Position numbers and translations under genes: made by a program. A stretch of DNA of 64,000 bases from Bradyrhizobium daqingense (lineage in GTDB: Bacteria > Pseudomonadota > Alphaproteobacteria > Rhizobiales > Xanthobacteraceae): the NCBI RefSeq assembly GCF_021044685.1, contig NZ_CP088014.1:7426001-7490000 (forward strand), given 5' to 3'. Below, in pieces: positions 35,801 to 44,019 of this stretch. Numbering within the stretch: position 1 is the stretch's first letter; every line of letters starts with the position of its first letter. A model generated the notes under the pieces. The model was given only the letters and a program-made list of their open reading frames with translations. It was not told the origin of the DNA and did no database searches.

Positions 35801-37792
35801 CAGCCGATCGCCCTCGACAAAGGGACTGGCGATGAACCGCTCGGCGGTCAGCTCAGGGCGGTTCAGGTAGCCCCGTGCCACCCCCGCCCCGCCAATGTAA
35901 AGCTCGCCGACCGCACCGAACGGCACGGGCGCGCCATGGCCATCCAGCAGGTACACCCGCGTGTTGACGATTGGACGCCCGACGTGAGGCATCTGGGGCC
36001 AACATGACGGATCAGCTGCAAGGTGGTGCTCGGAAATGACGCTGATTTCCGTGGACCCATATTGATTGATCAATCTCGCGTTCGGATGTGCTTCGAAGAA
36101 CGTCCTAAGCAGTGGAGTGGCCTGCAATCGCTCGCCGGCTGTATAAAGCTCTCTTAAAGAGGGCAGCTGCACGCGCTGCGCGCTCCAGACTTCCGCAAAA
36201 TGATTCAATGCCACGAACGGGAGGAAAAGCCGCTCTATCGCCTCCCGCTCTATAAATTCCAGCAGGTCGGAGAAGTGCCTCCGGGTCTCTTCCCGCACGA
36301 GCACAAGCACTCCGCCGTCCTTCCAACAGATGAACAATTCCTGACAGGACACATCGAAGTTCAGGGTCGCGAATTGAAGTGTGCGCAGTTTTGACGTGCC
36401 AATCCCCGCAAGCGAATTCACAAGCGCGCCATGGGACATTTCCACGCCCTTGGGGATTCCGGTTGAGCCGGAGGTATAGATGACATAGGCGAGATGGCGC
36501 GATGAAAGGCCAAGCGCGCCCGGGTCCGGGTTCGAAGGCGGCCGCTCGCCCCAAGTCGGGGTCGCCGTCTCCAGATCGACCACCGTCACATCGGCCACGG
36601 CTTCGGCGCCCAATGCGGTTCGACCGGCGACATCGCAAAGCAGCAGTTTCGGTTCTGCATCGCCAACAATCTGCCGCAGCCGCGCCGACGGATAAGCCGG
36701 ATCTAGCGGCAGATACGCGCCGCCCGCTTTCAGGATCGCCAAGAGACCAACTACCATCGCCAGGCTGCGTTCGAGGCAGATCGCCACCGGCTGGTCCGGC
36801 TTGACCCCGAGCTCGATCAAATGATGCGCCAGCCGGTTGGCCCGCGCATTGAGCTCGCCATAGCTCAGTCTCTCCTTCTCATAGACCACCGCCACCGCTT
36901 CCGGTGCCTTTTGCACCTGCGCCTCGAACAGCTCATGGATACATAGCTCAAACGGATAAGGCGCCGCCGTCCGATTCAAATCCTCAAGTAGATACGTGCG
37001 TTCGTCGGCGGCCAGAATGTCTATTCGGCCGACAGGCTGCCCAGCATCGGCCATCACGCCGCGTAACAAAGTTTGCAAATGCTGCGTCATGCGGTCGATC
37101 TGCTTCGGTGCTAATCGAGCGGCATCAAAATGCCAGCGGAAGCTCCCATCCAGAGCGCAAACCTCAAAGGTCAGCAAATCGCCGCACAAGGCATGCCCAG
37201 CTTTGTGGTTCGTCGTCAGAGCATCAGCGGCGTGACAGCTCTCTGTCGTGATTGCAATGCCAATCGGCCAAGGCTGGCGCGCCCGTAGCGCCACCACTCC
37301 TCGCAATGTCGGGCAGCGCGCTATAAGATCTCGGGCAAAGCTAGCGTGCGCCCTCAGCTGAGCGACTTCGGCCGCTACGGTTTTGCGTACTTCTTCAAAA
37401 TCATGAGCAAGCTCAATGCGAACATCCATCGGCACGACGGAGGCCATCACGAGTTTGGAGCCGGTTTGCAATCGGTCCCATGCAGGCTTCCATCCCAGTT
37501 GAAACTCTTGTTGCCCCGTGATCCGAGCGAGATAGATCAGCCAAGCTGCTACCAAATATTCCGAGCGATCTTGTGGGGAAATAGCCAAACCGCTTGGGCT
37601 AAACCATGAACTCGACTGCCATCGGGACGGCGCCGCAGCCACGGACGATGACACGAAAGGCGGATGCAATCTGCTAAACTGCTCGAGCCGCCGTCGCCAA
37701 AACTCCTCCCCACGCGCCCGCAGTTCATCCGCGGCAGATATGCTCTGCACCTGATCATCGCTCAAGATCGGACGGCGTCTTCCTTGATTCAC
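32813..37792 (-). CDS. nonribosomal peptide synthetase, first part (C', A1, PCP1, C2, A2 start)
   Basis: The 1659-residue product starts with the C-terminal half of a condensation domain (1-260), as in many initiation modules. A1 follows (about 270-795, YIYTSGSTGIPKG type core), then PCP1 with Ser838 in ELGGHSLLAVQ, then C2 (about 885-1310, active-site HHIVSDG), then A2 up to a frameshift near 32850. A1 specificity residues read DVQ-F-Y-A-Q-V-I, close to proline codes. A2, rejoined across the frameshift, reads DVW-H-L-S-L-I-D, the standard serine code. The GTG at 37792 was taken as start. A sigma-54/NifA-type promoter lies 211-298 nt upstream. The peptide and its use are unknown. Confidence 0.85.
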   Translation of the reverse strand: MNQGRRRPILSDDQVQSISAADELRARGEEFWRRRLEQFSRLHPPFVSSSVAAAPSRWQSSSWFSPSGLAISPQDRSEYLVAAWLIYLARITGQQEFQLGWKPAWDRLQTGSKLVMASVVPMDVRIELAHDFEEVRKTVAAEVAQLRAHASFARDLIARCPTLRGVVALRARQPWPIGIAITTESCHAADALTTNHKAGHALCGDLLTFEVCALDGSFRWHFDAARLAPKQIDRMTQHLQTLLRGVMADAGQPVGRIDILAADERTYLLEDLNRTAAPYPFELCIHELFEAQVQKAPEAVAVVYEKERLSYGELNARANRLAHHLIELGVKPDQPVAICLERSLAMVVGLLAILKAGGAYLPLDPAYPSARLRQIVGDAEPKLLLCDVAGRTALGAEAVADVTVVDLETATPTWGERPPSNPDPGALGLSSRHLAYVIYTSGSTGIPKGVEMSHGALVNSLAGIGTSKLRTLQFATLNFDVSCQELFICWKDGGVLVLVREETRRHFSDLLEFIEREAIERLFLPFVALNHFAEVWSAQRVQLPSLRELYTAGERLQATPLLRTFFEAHPNARLINQYGSTEISVISEHHLAADPSCWPQMPHVGRPIVNTRVYLLDGHGAPVPFGAVGELYIGGAGVARGYLNRPELTAERFIASPFVEGDRLYRTGDLARYLPDGNLEFLGRNDDQVKIRGYRIEPGEIVARLCEHAWVREAVVLARENDAGDKHLIAYVVCAPEAGSDEGGGGGLAGALRAHLSARLPDYMVPSAFVRLAALPLTVNGKLDRNALPAPADQAYALAAYQSPQGAVETALAQIWAELLGVERIGRNDHFFELGGHSLLAVQMSSRLSQAVGVELPLSTLFARPVLSDLAASIVELLSCSGPQELPSIAAVSRHEPLVLSFAQQRLWFLAQLNEGSTNYHIPLALRLRGMLDRSAWQRSLNRLFARHEALRSVFVATQGKPRVEVLPPDAGLPIVEHDLRERSDAEAAFLDLCHEEGRTPFDLARGPLIRGRLIRTADEEHVFLLTQHHIVSDGWSMGVLLRELSQLYRAFQAGQDDPLPPLAIQYPDYAAWQRQWLSGERLQQQAQYWRSALAGTARLVLPTDHARPAQQSFAAAAVPITVDADLTRELKRLSLQHGSTLFMTVLAAWAAVLSRLSGQDDLVIGVPSANRGHREIEELIGFFVNTLALRLDLSGKPRVSELLERTRRTVLAAQEHQDLPFEQVVEIVQPPRALDHTPLFQVMLAWENNAVGPLDLPGLSVEAAGEEIDQAKYDLELSLGEHGEEIAGTLGYATALFDQATIERQRGYLLALLRAMAADAQQEVHRIELLSTAERTYLLEELNRTAAPYPAERCIHELFEVQVHKAPDAVAVVCEDEQLSYPELNVRANRLAHHLIALGVRPDQPVAICVERSPMMVVGLLAILEAGGSYMPLDPAYPSARLHQVLDDAAPPLLLADVAGRAAFGADVPAKVSVVELDAAAPAWASLPEADPDRRALSLTSRNLAYVIYTSGSTGRPKGAQNEHRAIVNRLIWMQDAYGLKPTDVVLQKTPFSFDVSAWEFFWTLLEGATLVLAPPGAHRDPDTLVDLIVSQRITTVHFVPSMLVSFLDAKSVDRCTSLRQVLCSGEALPAASVYRVRRVLPWTPCTIFTVRLKPRST
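35330..35958 (-). repeat. near-identical adenylation-domain repeat, copy in A1
   Basis: This is the partner of 28872-29500, in direct orientation 6458 bp apart. Such similarity allows recombination or gene conversion between modules. Confidence 0.8.
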
Positions 37793-38013
37793 GCAAATCG
37801 CTCACATCGGTTCGGATCTGTTTTCGGGCTTTGGCTGGCCTGCATTGATGTGACGAAACCCTTCGCCAAAGCGGATCACTCAATCTTCCGCCAACGTTCC
37901 GCACCACCAAATATGGTGGCGGCGGTATCGCAGCTGCTACTCAAGCGCGTCAGCGTTTCTGGTAAGCGTTCTCATCGAACGACTTCTCCTCTATGGCGCC
38001 CTTTAGACGATTA

Positions 38014-38031
38014 CGCATGTATCGTGCCAAA
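38014..38031 (-). promoter_or_regulatory. sigma-54 (-24/-12) promoter for the NRPS operon
   Basis: On the minus strand the sequence is TTTGGCACGATACATGCG. The -24 block TTGGCACG matches the consensus fully; the GG and GC pairs are separated by exactly 10 bases, and only the -12 block (ATGC for TTGC) deviates. The start of transcription would be about 38003, giving a leader of about 210 nt before the GTG at 37792. Confidence 0.7.
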
Positions 38032-38074
38032 GGTGAAATCGAGTGCAATCAATGCGATAGCCACAGCGGTGCTG

Positions 38075-38090
38075 TGTCAGCTGTCCAACA
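38075..38090. promoter_or_regulatory. NifA-type upstream activator sequence TGT-N10-ACA
   Basis: TGT at 38075-38077 and ACA at 38088-38090 are exactly 10 bases apart. The centre is about 80 bp upstream of the predicted sigma-54 transcription start, within the usual range for NifA sites. Confidence 0.65.
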
Positions 38091-38336
38091 GCGTCGCCAG
38101 ACATCGTACAACTAAGCGCGCTATCAATCGCACAAGACCCCGCCCGCCGGGTATTCCGGACAAGAAAAAAAGGGACCTGGAATGCCAAAGTAAATTTGTC
38201 AGCTCAACCTAACCGCATCGCGTGGGCATTTCGTAAAAAGTCCGCGCGTGCGGTACGAGCCAGTGCTGGATCGCTCGAGTAAATGTTTCTCGCAATTAGC
38301 GGCAGTTCATATTGGATTGGCGTTTCTTCGCATCGC

Positions 38337-38723
38337 TCAATATGTGGAGCCTGCCGGGTCGTCCAGCTTGTGGCGCTCGGTTCCGGTGAGGGGCGGGTTG
38401 AAGATGCTAACGAGGATCATGTCCTTGTCCGGTCCCCCGCGCAGGAGATGCTTGTCATGCTTGTCAAGCACATACATGTCGCCTCGGCGAATAGGAAAGA
38501 CATTGCCGTCCATGTCCTCGACCTCGCCCTCTCCACCGATGCAGAAGCAGGCTTCGAGATGATTCCGGTATTGCAGAAGAGAAACGGTGTTAGCGCGCAC
38601 GATGGTGTGGCAGATGCTAAAACCCATGCCGTCCTTATCCGTCAGAAGGCGGTGGCTCGTACCATTGCCCCAATCGACGAAGTGATCGGTTGCTTCAATG
38701 TCGTGCAGACTACGCACAATCAT
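38337..38723 (-). CDS. ectC: EctC-like L-ectoine synthase (cupin), solitary
   Basis: From ATG 38723 the 128-residue protein follows EctC throughout: MIVRSLHDIEATD at the start, HLEACFCIGGEGEVED, YVLDKHDKHLLRG and VSIFNPPLTG. The iron-binding residues described for EctC align as Glu57, Tyr84 and His92. EctC closes the ring of N-gamma-acetyl-diaminobutyrate to make ectoine. No ectA, ectB, ectD or transporter genes are nearby, so it depends on imported or foreign precursor or has another substrate. It lies upstream of the NRPS in the same orientation, but the NRPS has its own promoter. A start nine codons upstream is less like the family. Confidence 0.85.
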   Translation of the reverse strand: MIVRSLHDIEATDHFVDWGNGTSHRLLTDKDGMGFSICHTIVRANTVSLLQYRNHLEACFCIGGEGEVEDMDGNVFPIRRGDMYVLDKHDKHLLRGGPDKDMILVSIFNPPLTGTERHKLDDPAGSTY

Positions 38724-39455
38724 GGTGTTGCCCGATTCTGATTGATCCAAAAGCTGGAGGCCGTTGTTCTGCTCCGGAACGGCGCCTTCCCTGTCGCGCG
38801 GCCGACTGCGGTCTCCGTCGAAACAACCGACCGTCGGCCGCGGAGAACCTGGGCAGTAGTCCTACGGGATCGGCTACACGCAAAAGGCCTGCCATTTGCC
38901 CGACGGCGACTAGTAAAAATATCGGTACGAGGGTATTTCGCAGCCGATCGGCGCGTACCAACTTGATGTACCACGTCTCGGGCGGTACCGCCGCTTGCCT
39001 GTGTATTCACCAGAATGCTGCTGGAGATACTGCCGCCGACATAAACTGTCTCCACTCGCAGATTTGGCAAGTCGTTTCCTTCCTTGCTGTGCCTCTCGCC
39101 GCGAATACGGTTCCGCAGCGTTTCAGCCAGCAGAGCAAATCTCATGCCGTGGTCGCAGACCGATGAACGATGAAGTTGTGGCTGTCTCAGCTGGCTAGTG
39201 AGAACGATTTGGCTAGGCGTGTAGCCAATCTAACAAACTGCCGAGATATGGCCGAGTACAAACAAGTCCTGAGCGAGAACCGGTCGAACAGTGGTGCTTT
39301 TTAATCCGCTGGTGAAGAGGTCCCGGATTGAAGTCAGTGATGCTGCTCGAAAGTGTTTGGCGATCGGACTCGACAAAGCCCGCCGCGATCAGAACCCGCA
39401 AATTAGGTACAGCCCGCGGTACAGAGCGGTTTTTGAGGATGCGCAGCTGGGAGGG
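38724..39455. other. no supported gene
   Basis: Minus-strand frames here include pieces with hydrophobic character (RLRNTLVPIFLLVAVGQMAGLL near 38900) that could be relics of a membrane protein. None has a start, a family motif and an intact frame together. Confidence 0.4.
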
Positions 39456-39734
39456 TCAGCCGTGGGGTCCCACCGCGCCTCGGATCAGGCCGCCCGGAAC
39501 GCGCGCGTCGTTCGCGGCTCCGCGACTAGTTTGCCGGCATGTCCGCCCCTTCCGGAGGCTAAACGCGAGCGGGAAGGTCTCGGCTGAAAGGAACTCCAGC
39601 GCGGTCTGCTCTTCGGTGAGGCGTTTTTCGATGAACTGACGTTCGACATCCGACAGGTTCGACTTCAGCAGGCGACGATAGCGGTGGATGTTTGTGCGGT
39701 GAGCACGAATGCGGGCCAAATATTCATCGAGCAT
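39456..39734 (-). CDS. small hypothetical protein with basic coiled helix
   Basis: The 92-residue product begins MLDEYLARIRAHRTNIHRYRR and continues LLKSNLSDVERQFIEKRLTEEQTALEFL, a highly charged helical hairpin that occurs in short orphan proteins of Bradyrhizobium. The last third (RKGRTCRQTSRGAAND) looks less natural, so the original stop may have been lost. No function is known. Confidence 0.55.
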   Translation of the reverse strand: MLDEYLARIRAHRTNIHRYRRLLKSNLSDVERQFIEKRLTEEQTALEFLSAETFPLAFSLRKGRTCRQTSRGAANDARVPGGLIRGAVGPHG

Positions 39735-40130
39735 CCTGGACGCTCCTGAGGTCGTCGCAATCTCTACGAAGAGATATTCAGGCGAGCATGTCGTCGATCA
39801 ACGCGCCACCCGCCATCGCATCTCGGAAGCCGTTCGGCGGGCAGATAAGGACAATGGCAGTTCGTGACAACACTCCTTCCGCTAGCGTAGCATTTCCATC
39901 GCCACGACCCGCAGCGTTCTTGGCTCACCATACGCCGTCTTTCTGCTCGGCTAGTCGCTCAAACAGAGCTGGGCGCTTGGAAGGCGCAAGGAATAGTCGG
40001 TCACGCTCCCGGCGCCGGACGCTTGTCGCTAACAAGCTCGCCCGTCAGTATTCTCTTCCGAGGAGCTGAACATCGTTTGCCGATGTGCTATACGCATCTT
40101 CGTTGAGAACAGCTTTGTTTGAGAGTTTCG
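39735..40130. other. no supported gene
   Basis: I find no supported frame and no recognised regulatory site between the two small genes. Confidence 0.5.
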
Positions 40131-40334
40131 ATGTCTCTTTCGATTGGACTGATTGTCGACGGCTATGTGAAACTAAACAACCGCAGCGCGCTGGAGAACC
40201 TTCTGGCGCATCGGCGGGAGTTGCTGCAGCAGTTGAACTGCGTTACCGGCATTGATCCGAAGCCAGCGATCGCTCAGGTCAGTCAAGACATCACAGTGAT
40301 CGAAAGGGCACTTGCGGCGCTCACACAGGAGTAA
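40131..40334 (+). CDS. small hypothetical protein, 67 aa
   Basis: ATG 40131 follows GAGAG with fair spacing. The product begins MSLSIGLIVDGYVKLNNRSALE and continues as an amphipathic helical pair (NLLAHRRELLQQLN, ISQD-type end VIERALAAL). Similar 65-70 residue proteins are common as orphans in rhizobial symbiosis islands. No function is known and no partner is visible. Confidence 0.6.
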   Translation: MSLSIGLIVDGYVKLNNRSALENLLAHRRELLQQLNCVTGIDPKPAIAQVSQDITVIERALAALTQE

Positions 40335-40677
40335 ACAGCAACGGCGCACCGGCTCGCGTGAGTTGACGGCGCTCCGGCGCCGAACACTGACTTCGCCCCC
40401 GTTTCCGGACGAAGGTTATTGGAGCGTCGCCTCACCGGCATCGTGGCGCGCAAGGGTGCGCGCCAAGGCTTGGATGCGGCGTCTGCTGTGCGAGCTGCTC
40501 TCTCGTTTCAAGGATCGGCCGGGCACCGAGCAGCGCGCCAACCGATTCACATCAGATAACGCCGCGTCTTGGGTGACGTTAGGCCACCATCGATTTGCGA
40601 CCACGATACACTCTGCGAGCTGGATCTTCAGCACTGTGACTTGGAAATTCACCTCAATGACAAGCCATGTCCTAGAT

Positions 40678-40878
40678 CTATCGCCACATCGTTGGTGCTC
40701 TGGAAAGAGCTTCCTGACCGATCTGTTTAAGCAGATCGGGGCGCGTCTCACCTCTGGTGGCGGCCTCCAGGATTCTGGAGGCAACGTAGGCGCGGACGCC
40801 GGCGTCATACGGTGGGACGCTCACGCAAACCTCATCCAGGATCGTGCGCAGAAGCGTGATCGTGCCAACGTCCAGCAT
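40678..40878 (-). CDS. small hypothetical protein, 66 aa
   Basis: ATG 40878 follows GGGAGATCTCTCA. The product MLDVGTITLLRTILDEVC... continues with YDAGVRAYVASRILEAATRGE and ends LSRAPTMWR. The helical pattern with a conserved final MWR is a known orphan type in Bradyrhizobium. It is probably cytoplasmic and has no assigned function. Confidence 0.65.
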   Translation of the reverse strand: MLDVGTITLLRTILDEVCVSVPPYDAGVRAYVASRILEAATRGETRPDLLKQIGQEALSRAPTMWR

Positions 40879-41546
40879 TGAGAGATCTCCCTCATACCAT
40901 CGGGGAAGATAATGGGCATTTGCTGGACCGCAACTCAAGTACATCGGAGCGCATGAGCCTCCGCGACTGCCGGTCGGCCGATTTCCAGCGCGGTGCAATG
41001 TCCAGCACCTCTGCGATCGCTGATCCATTGCGGCAGCTCGCTTGATCGGCCTGCGTTTGTCTTCTCGTCGGCCGTCTGGGCCTAGCAGACAAGCTTGCTA
41101 GAGCTCAGAGGCCAATGTGAGCTCCCTGCGATCATGCTCTGCGATGATGTACAGCATGCTCGGCCATCTATTGCGCGCCGGACTGACTGGGCGGCTGCCG
41201 CAGGCCAATGCTCGCACGGTGCTAGCTCGTTGCCGAGCCTCATCAGGTTCAATTGCGGCCAGAGGATTTGCCGTTTATCGCGCCTGCTGCGCTTCGGCAT
41301 ACCTGCCCCGATGGAGTTGGTAGAAATAGCTTGCCACTGCTCCGATGTCGTTTCACAAGACGGCACCTATCGGCTCCAAACCCGAGCGCCTGGCATCCTA
41401 CACTGTAGAGGGACATCGCGACCAATTCTTGCGGTGAAGCATATCTTTGCGTCAAAAACCAGCGCCCGCCCGACGTCTGGCGACGAAATCGGGCCAGGAT
41501 CCGGCGCCCGCGCTTCACTGCCCCCTTGACTCGCCCCTGGCCGCTC
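40879..41546. other. no supported gene
   Basis: Frames on both strands break repeatedly. The minus strand has pieces such as AAAAQSVRRAIDGRA that may be gene relics, but no family is recognisable. Confidence 0.4.
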
Positions 41547-41906
41547 TTAGGGAGCTTCGGCTTTTTGCAGCTTGACGAGGTCGTCTGCGCCATCGTGAAG
41601 TAATTTCATGGTCATGGGCGCGTGGTTGTTGATCCATAATCGCACGTATTGGCAGCACACGATTTTGAGCGAATCTCCTTTGGCGATGCCCGCTTGCAGG
41701 CGGATGATCTCGGCAGCGTGGAGCGGCCCCGCCTCGCTCCACCCCGTCAGCGGCAGAGCCAATCTCCAACCGACATCATGAGCTCGAGCGTGGGGGAGTT
41801 GTTCAGCACGCAAAGGGCAGTTCCGGATCGTCTTCGAGAGTTCTTCCAGGATGTTGAGGATTTCAGGGCCAGCCCATCCGGTTCGACTGCTCCTGAGCGC
41901 AATCAC
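41547..41906 (-). CDS. possible hypothetical protein downstream of panC
   Basis: The frame opens with TTG at 41906, 12 bp after the panC stop, in the same direction. The C-terminal part (ICCQY-like VRLWINNHAPMTMKLLHDGADDLVKLQ) looks like real coding sequence, helical with a conserved-looking HDGADDL. The first 60 residues are less convincing. It could be the end of an older gene that panC joined. No function is proposed. Confidence 0.35.
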   Translation of the reverse strand: MIALRSSRTGWAGPEILNILEELSKTIRNCPLRAEQLPHARAHDVGWRLALPLTGWSEAGPLHAAEIIRLQAGIAKGDSLKIVCCQYVRLWINNHAPMTMKLLHDGADDLVKLQKAEAP

Positions 41907-41918
41907 TTGCGGATCTCG

Positions 41919-42770
41919 CTACGATGGCGACCAGGACAGGACTACATTGTCGATCAACCGCGTGGAGCCGACGTACGCTGCGACACAGAGCACCGCCGGA
42001 TAGCGCAGAGGGCTGTCAGCAATCCTTAGAGTCCCAGGGTCGACAAGCTCAAGGTACTGTAGTCGATCGACCCTTTCCAAATGCCTTCTTGCAAGCGCAA
42101 TCAGCGTTGCGGCGTCGCGTTCCCCTGAGGCAAACTCATGCGCTGCGGCGAACAAGCCACGGCTGATCGCCAAGCTCCGATCACGTTCTTCCGGGCAGAG
42201 ATAACGGTTGCGACTGCTCATTGCCAGCCCATCTGGCTCCCGCACGGTTGGCACAGTGACAATCTCGATCGGAAGATTCAGATCAACCGTCATGCGGCGT
42301 ATTACCGCGCATTGCTGAAAATCCTTCTGTCCAAAGTACGCGACGTCCGGCTGCACCATGTTGAATAGCTTGCAGACGACGGTCGCTACACCACGAAAAT
42401 GTCCAGGCCTGAAAGCTCCGCAGAGCGGCTTTGCGAGTTCGCCCGGCTCGACAAAGCTCTCAAATTGAGCCGGATAGATCTCCTCTGCACTTGGCGCGAA
42501 GATGATGGAGACCCCGGCACTGCCGCATAACGCTTCATCGCGCGCGAAGTCGCGGGGGTACCTGCTGAGATCCTCATTTGGGCCGAACTGAGTGGGGTTG
42601 ACGAAGATGCTAACGACAGTGACGTCGCAGTGTTCCCGGCTGGCCGAGATCAAGGCCAGGTGGCCGTCGTGCAAGTATCCCATCGTCGGAACGAATCCGA
42701 TGCGCTTTTCGGCATTGCGAACGTCTGCAAGGGCGCGACGCAGCTCAGCCACCTTCGTAATTACTTTCAT
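41919..42770 (-). CDS. panC: pantoate--beta-alanine ligase
   Basis: The 283-residue enzyme joins pantoate and beta-alanine with ATP to form pantothenate. The adenylate-binding motif is PTMGYLHDGHLAL (HDGH for HxGH), followed by VNPTQFGPNEDL, GHFRGVATVV, FGQKDFQQ and the KMSKS-like MSSRNRYL. All family landmarks are present. Its ATG lies 3 bp after the panB stop, so the two genes are coupled. The beta-alanine would come from PanD, encoded about 5.5 kb away in the biotin operon. Confidence 0.95.
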   Translation of the reverse strand: MKVITKVAELRRALADVRNAEKRIGFVPTMGYLHDGHLALISASREHCDVTVVSIFVNPTQFGPNEDLSRYPRDFARDEALCGSAGVSIIFAPSAEEIYPAQFESFVEPGELAKPLCGAFRPGHFRGVATVVCKLFNMVQPDVAYFGQKDFQQCAVIRRMTVDLNLPIEIVTVPTVREPDGLAMSSRNRYLCPEERDRSLAISRGLFAAAHEFASGERDAATLIALARRHLERVDRLQYLELVDPGTLRIADSPLRYPAVLCVAAYVGSTRLIDNVVLSWSPS

Positions 42771-42773
42771 TTC

Positions 42774-43652
42774 TTACCTTGAGGTTGAACTGGAGGGCAC
42801 CCAGTTGGCGACGGCATGCCGAAGCTGATCAGGAAGCCGATAGCACTCCTCTGAGCCCGGGAACGCCCCTTTGCGGATATCGGCAGCCCAGCGCGACAGC
42901 GCCTCCTGGAACAACTGGAATCCATTTGTATAGGCACGAACGAATTTGGGGCGATGGCCTTCGGTTAGCCCCAAGACATCATGAAACACGAGCACTTGGC
43001 CCGAGCAATCGGCTCCTGCTCCGATCCCGATGGTGGGTATCGTGAGAGATTCGGTCGCTCGCGCCGCGAGCTCGGCAGGAATGCCCTCCAGGACAAGCGC
43101 GAAGCAACCGGCTTCCTGCAGACGGTGCGCGTCATCGAGCAACCGCAAGGCGGTATCTGTTGTCCTTCCCTGCACTTTGAATCCACCCATGACGTTGACG
43201 CTCTGCGGGGTCAGACCGAGATGTCCCATCACAGGAATGTCGCAATCGACCAAGGCGCGTACCATCTCGATGCGTTTGGCACCACCCTCGAGTTTCACAG
43301 CATCGGCGCCACGCTGTAAAAAACCTCCTGCATTGCGAATCGTATCCTCAGAACCGACATGAAAGCTGAGAAAGGGCATGTCGGCCACAAGCAAGGCATG
43401 AGGCCTCGTGCGCGCAACAGCCTCCAGGTGATGATTCATCATGGCCACGCTGACGGGCAGCGTGTTGTCGAATCCCAGGCAGACGTTTCCAACGCTATCG
43501 CCGACCAGGATGATATCGACAATGGGATCCGCGATGCGCGCCGCAACCGCATCGTAGGCGGTGGTCATCACGACACGCCGTCCTTTATCCTTCCACTGCT
43601 GCAGTGCCGGAATCGTGACACGCTCTAGAGGCTGCTCTGAACTGTGGCTCAT
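42774..43652 (-). CDS. panB: 3-methyl-2-oxobutanoate hydroxymethyltransferase
   Basis: PanB transfers a hydroxymethyl group from methylene-tetrahydrofolate to ketoisovalerate, giving ketopantoate. Visible motifs are TTAYDAVAARI, ILVGDSVGNVCLG (metal-binding Asp), GADAVKLEGG, MGHLGLTPQ and IGIGAGADCSGQVLVFHD. From ATG 43652 the protein has 292 residues; a start six codons upstream is possible. It is first in a panB-panC operon. Ketopantoate reductase (panE) is not in the window. Confidence 0.95.
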   Translation of the reverse strand: MSHSSEQPLERVTIPALQQWKDKGRRVVMTTAYDAVAARIADPIVDIILVGDSVGNVCLGFDNTLPVSVAMMNHHLEAVARTRPHALLVADMPFLSFHVGSEDTIRNAGGFLQRGADAVKLEGGAKRIEMVRALVDCDIPVMGHLGLTPQSVNVMGGFKVQGRTTDTALRLLDDAHRLQEAGCFALVLEGIPAELAARATESLTIPTIGIGAGADCSGQVLVFHDVLGLTEGHRPKFVRAYTNGFQLFQEALSRWAADIRKGAFPGSEECYRLPDQLRHAVANWVPSSSTSR

Positions 43653-43686
43653 ATTGAATCCGCTCCGCACACACCGTCGGCGCTTC

Positions 43687-44004
43687 CTAGAGAACGCGGG
43701 AGAAACCTGTCAATGGCATGGAGGATGGAGATCCCAGTTGTCTAGAACTGGGGAACAGCGCAAAAACAGTCCAATGGTCGCGCAACCATGAGACAAGACC
43801 TTCCTCATCCATTTCACCACCCGATGGCTCGTCTTCACGTGCAGTTTCAGCGGCTATGCCAGCCGCGCCCTCAATCGAGGAGCGGCGCTCGCGACGAGCC
43901 ACCATCTGCACGCGTTTCTGGGCTGATTGCAGTCTCTCCAAACGGTGACGGCGACCGGACCGAGCGCAGATGCGCGCAGTGGGGACTTCGTCTTTAGGGC
44001 ACAT
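43687..44004 (-). CDS. possible small hypothetical protein
   Basis: The 105-residue frame contains QKRVQMVARRERRSSIEGAA, and then EDEPSGGEMDEEGLVSWLRDHW and VFALFPSS. The charged helix and acidic turn could be real, but there is no known family. It lies just upstream of panB in the same direction and could be co-transcribed. Confidence 0.35.
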   Translation of the reverse strand: MCPKDEVPTARICARSGRRHRLERLQSAQKRVQMVARRERRSSIEGAAGIAAETAREDEPSGGEMDEEGLVSWLRDHWTVFALFPSSRQLGSPSSMPLTGFSRVL

Positions 44005-44019
44005 CTCCGTGTCTGCCCG

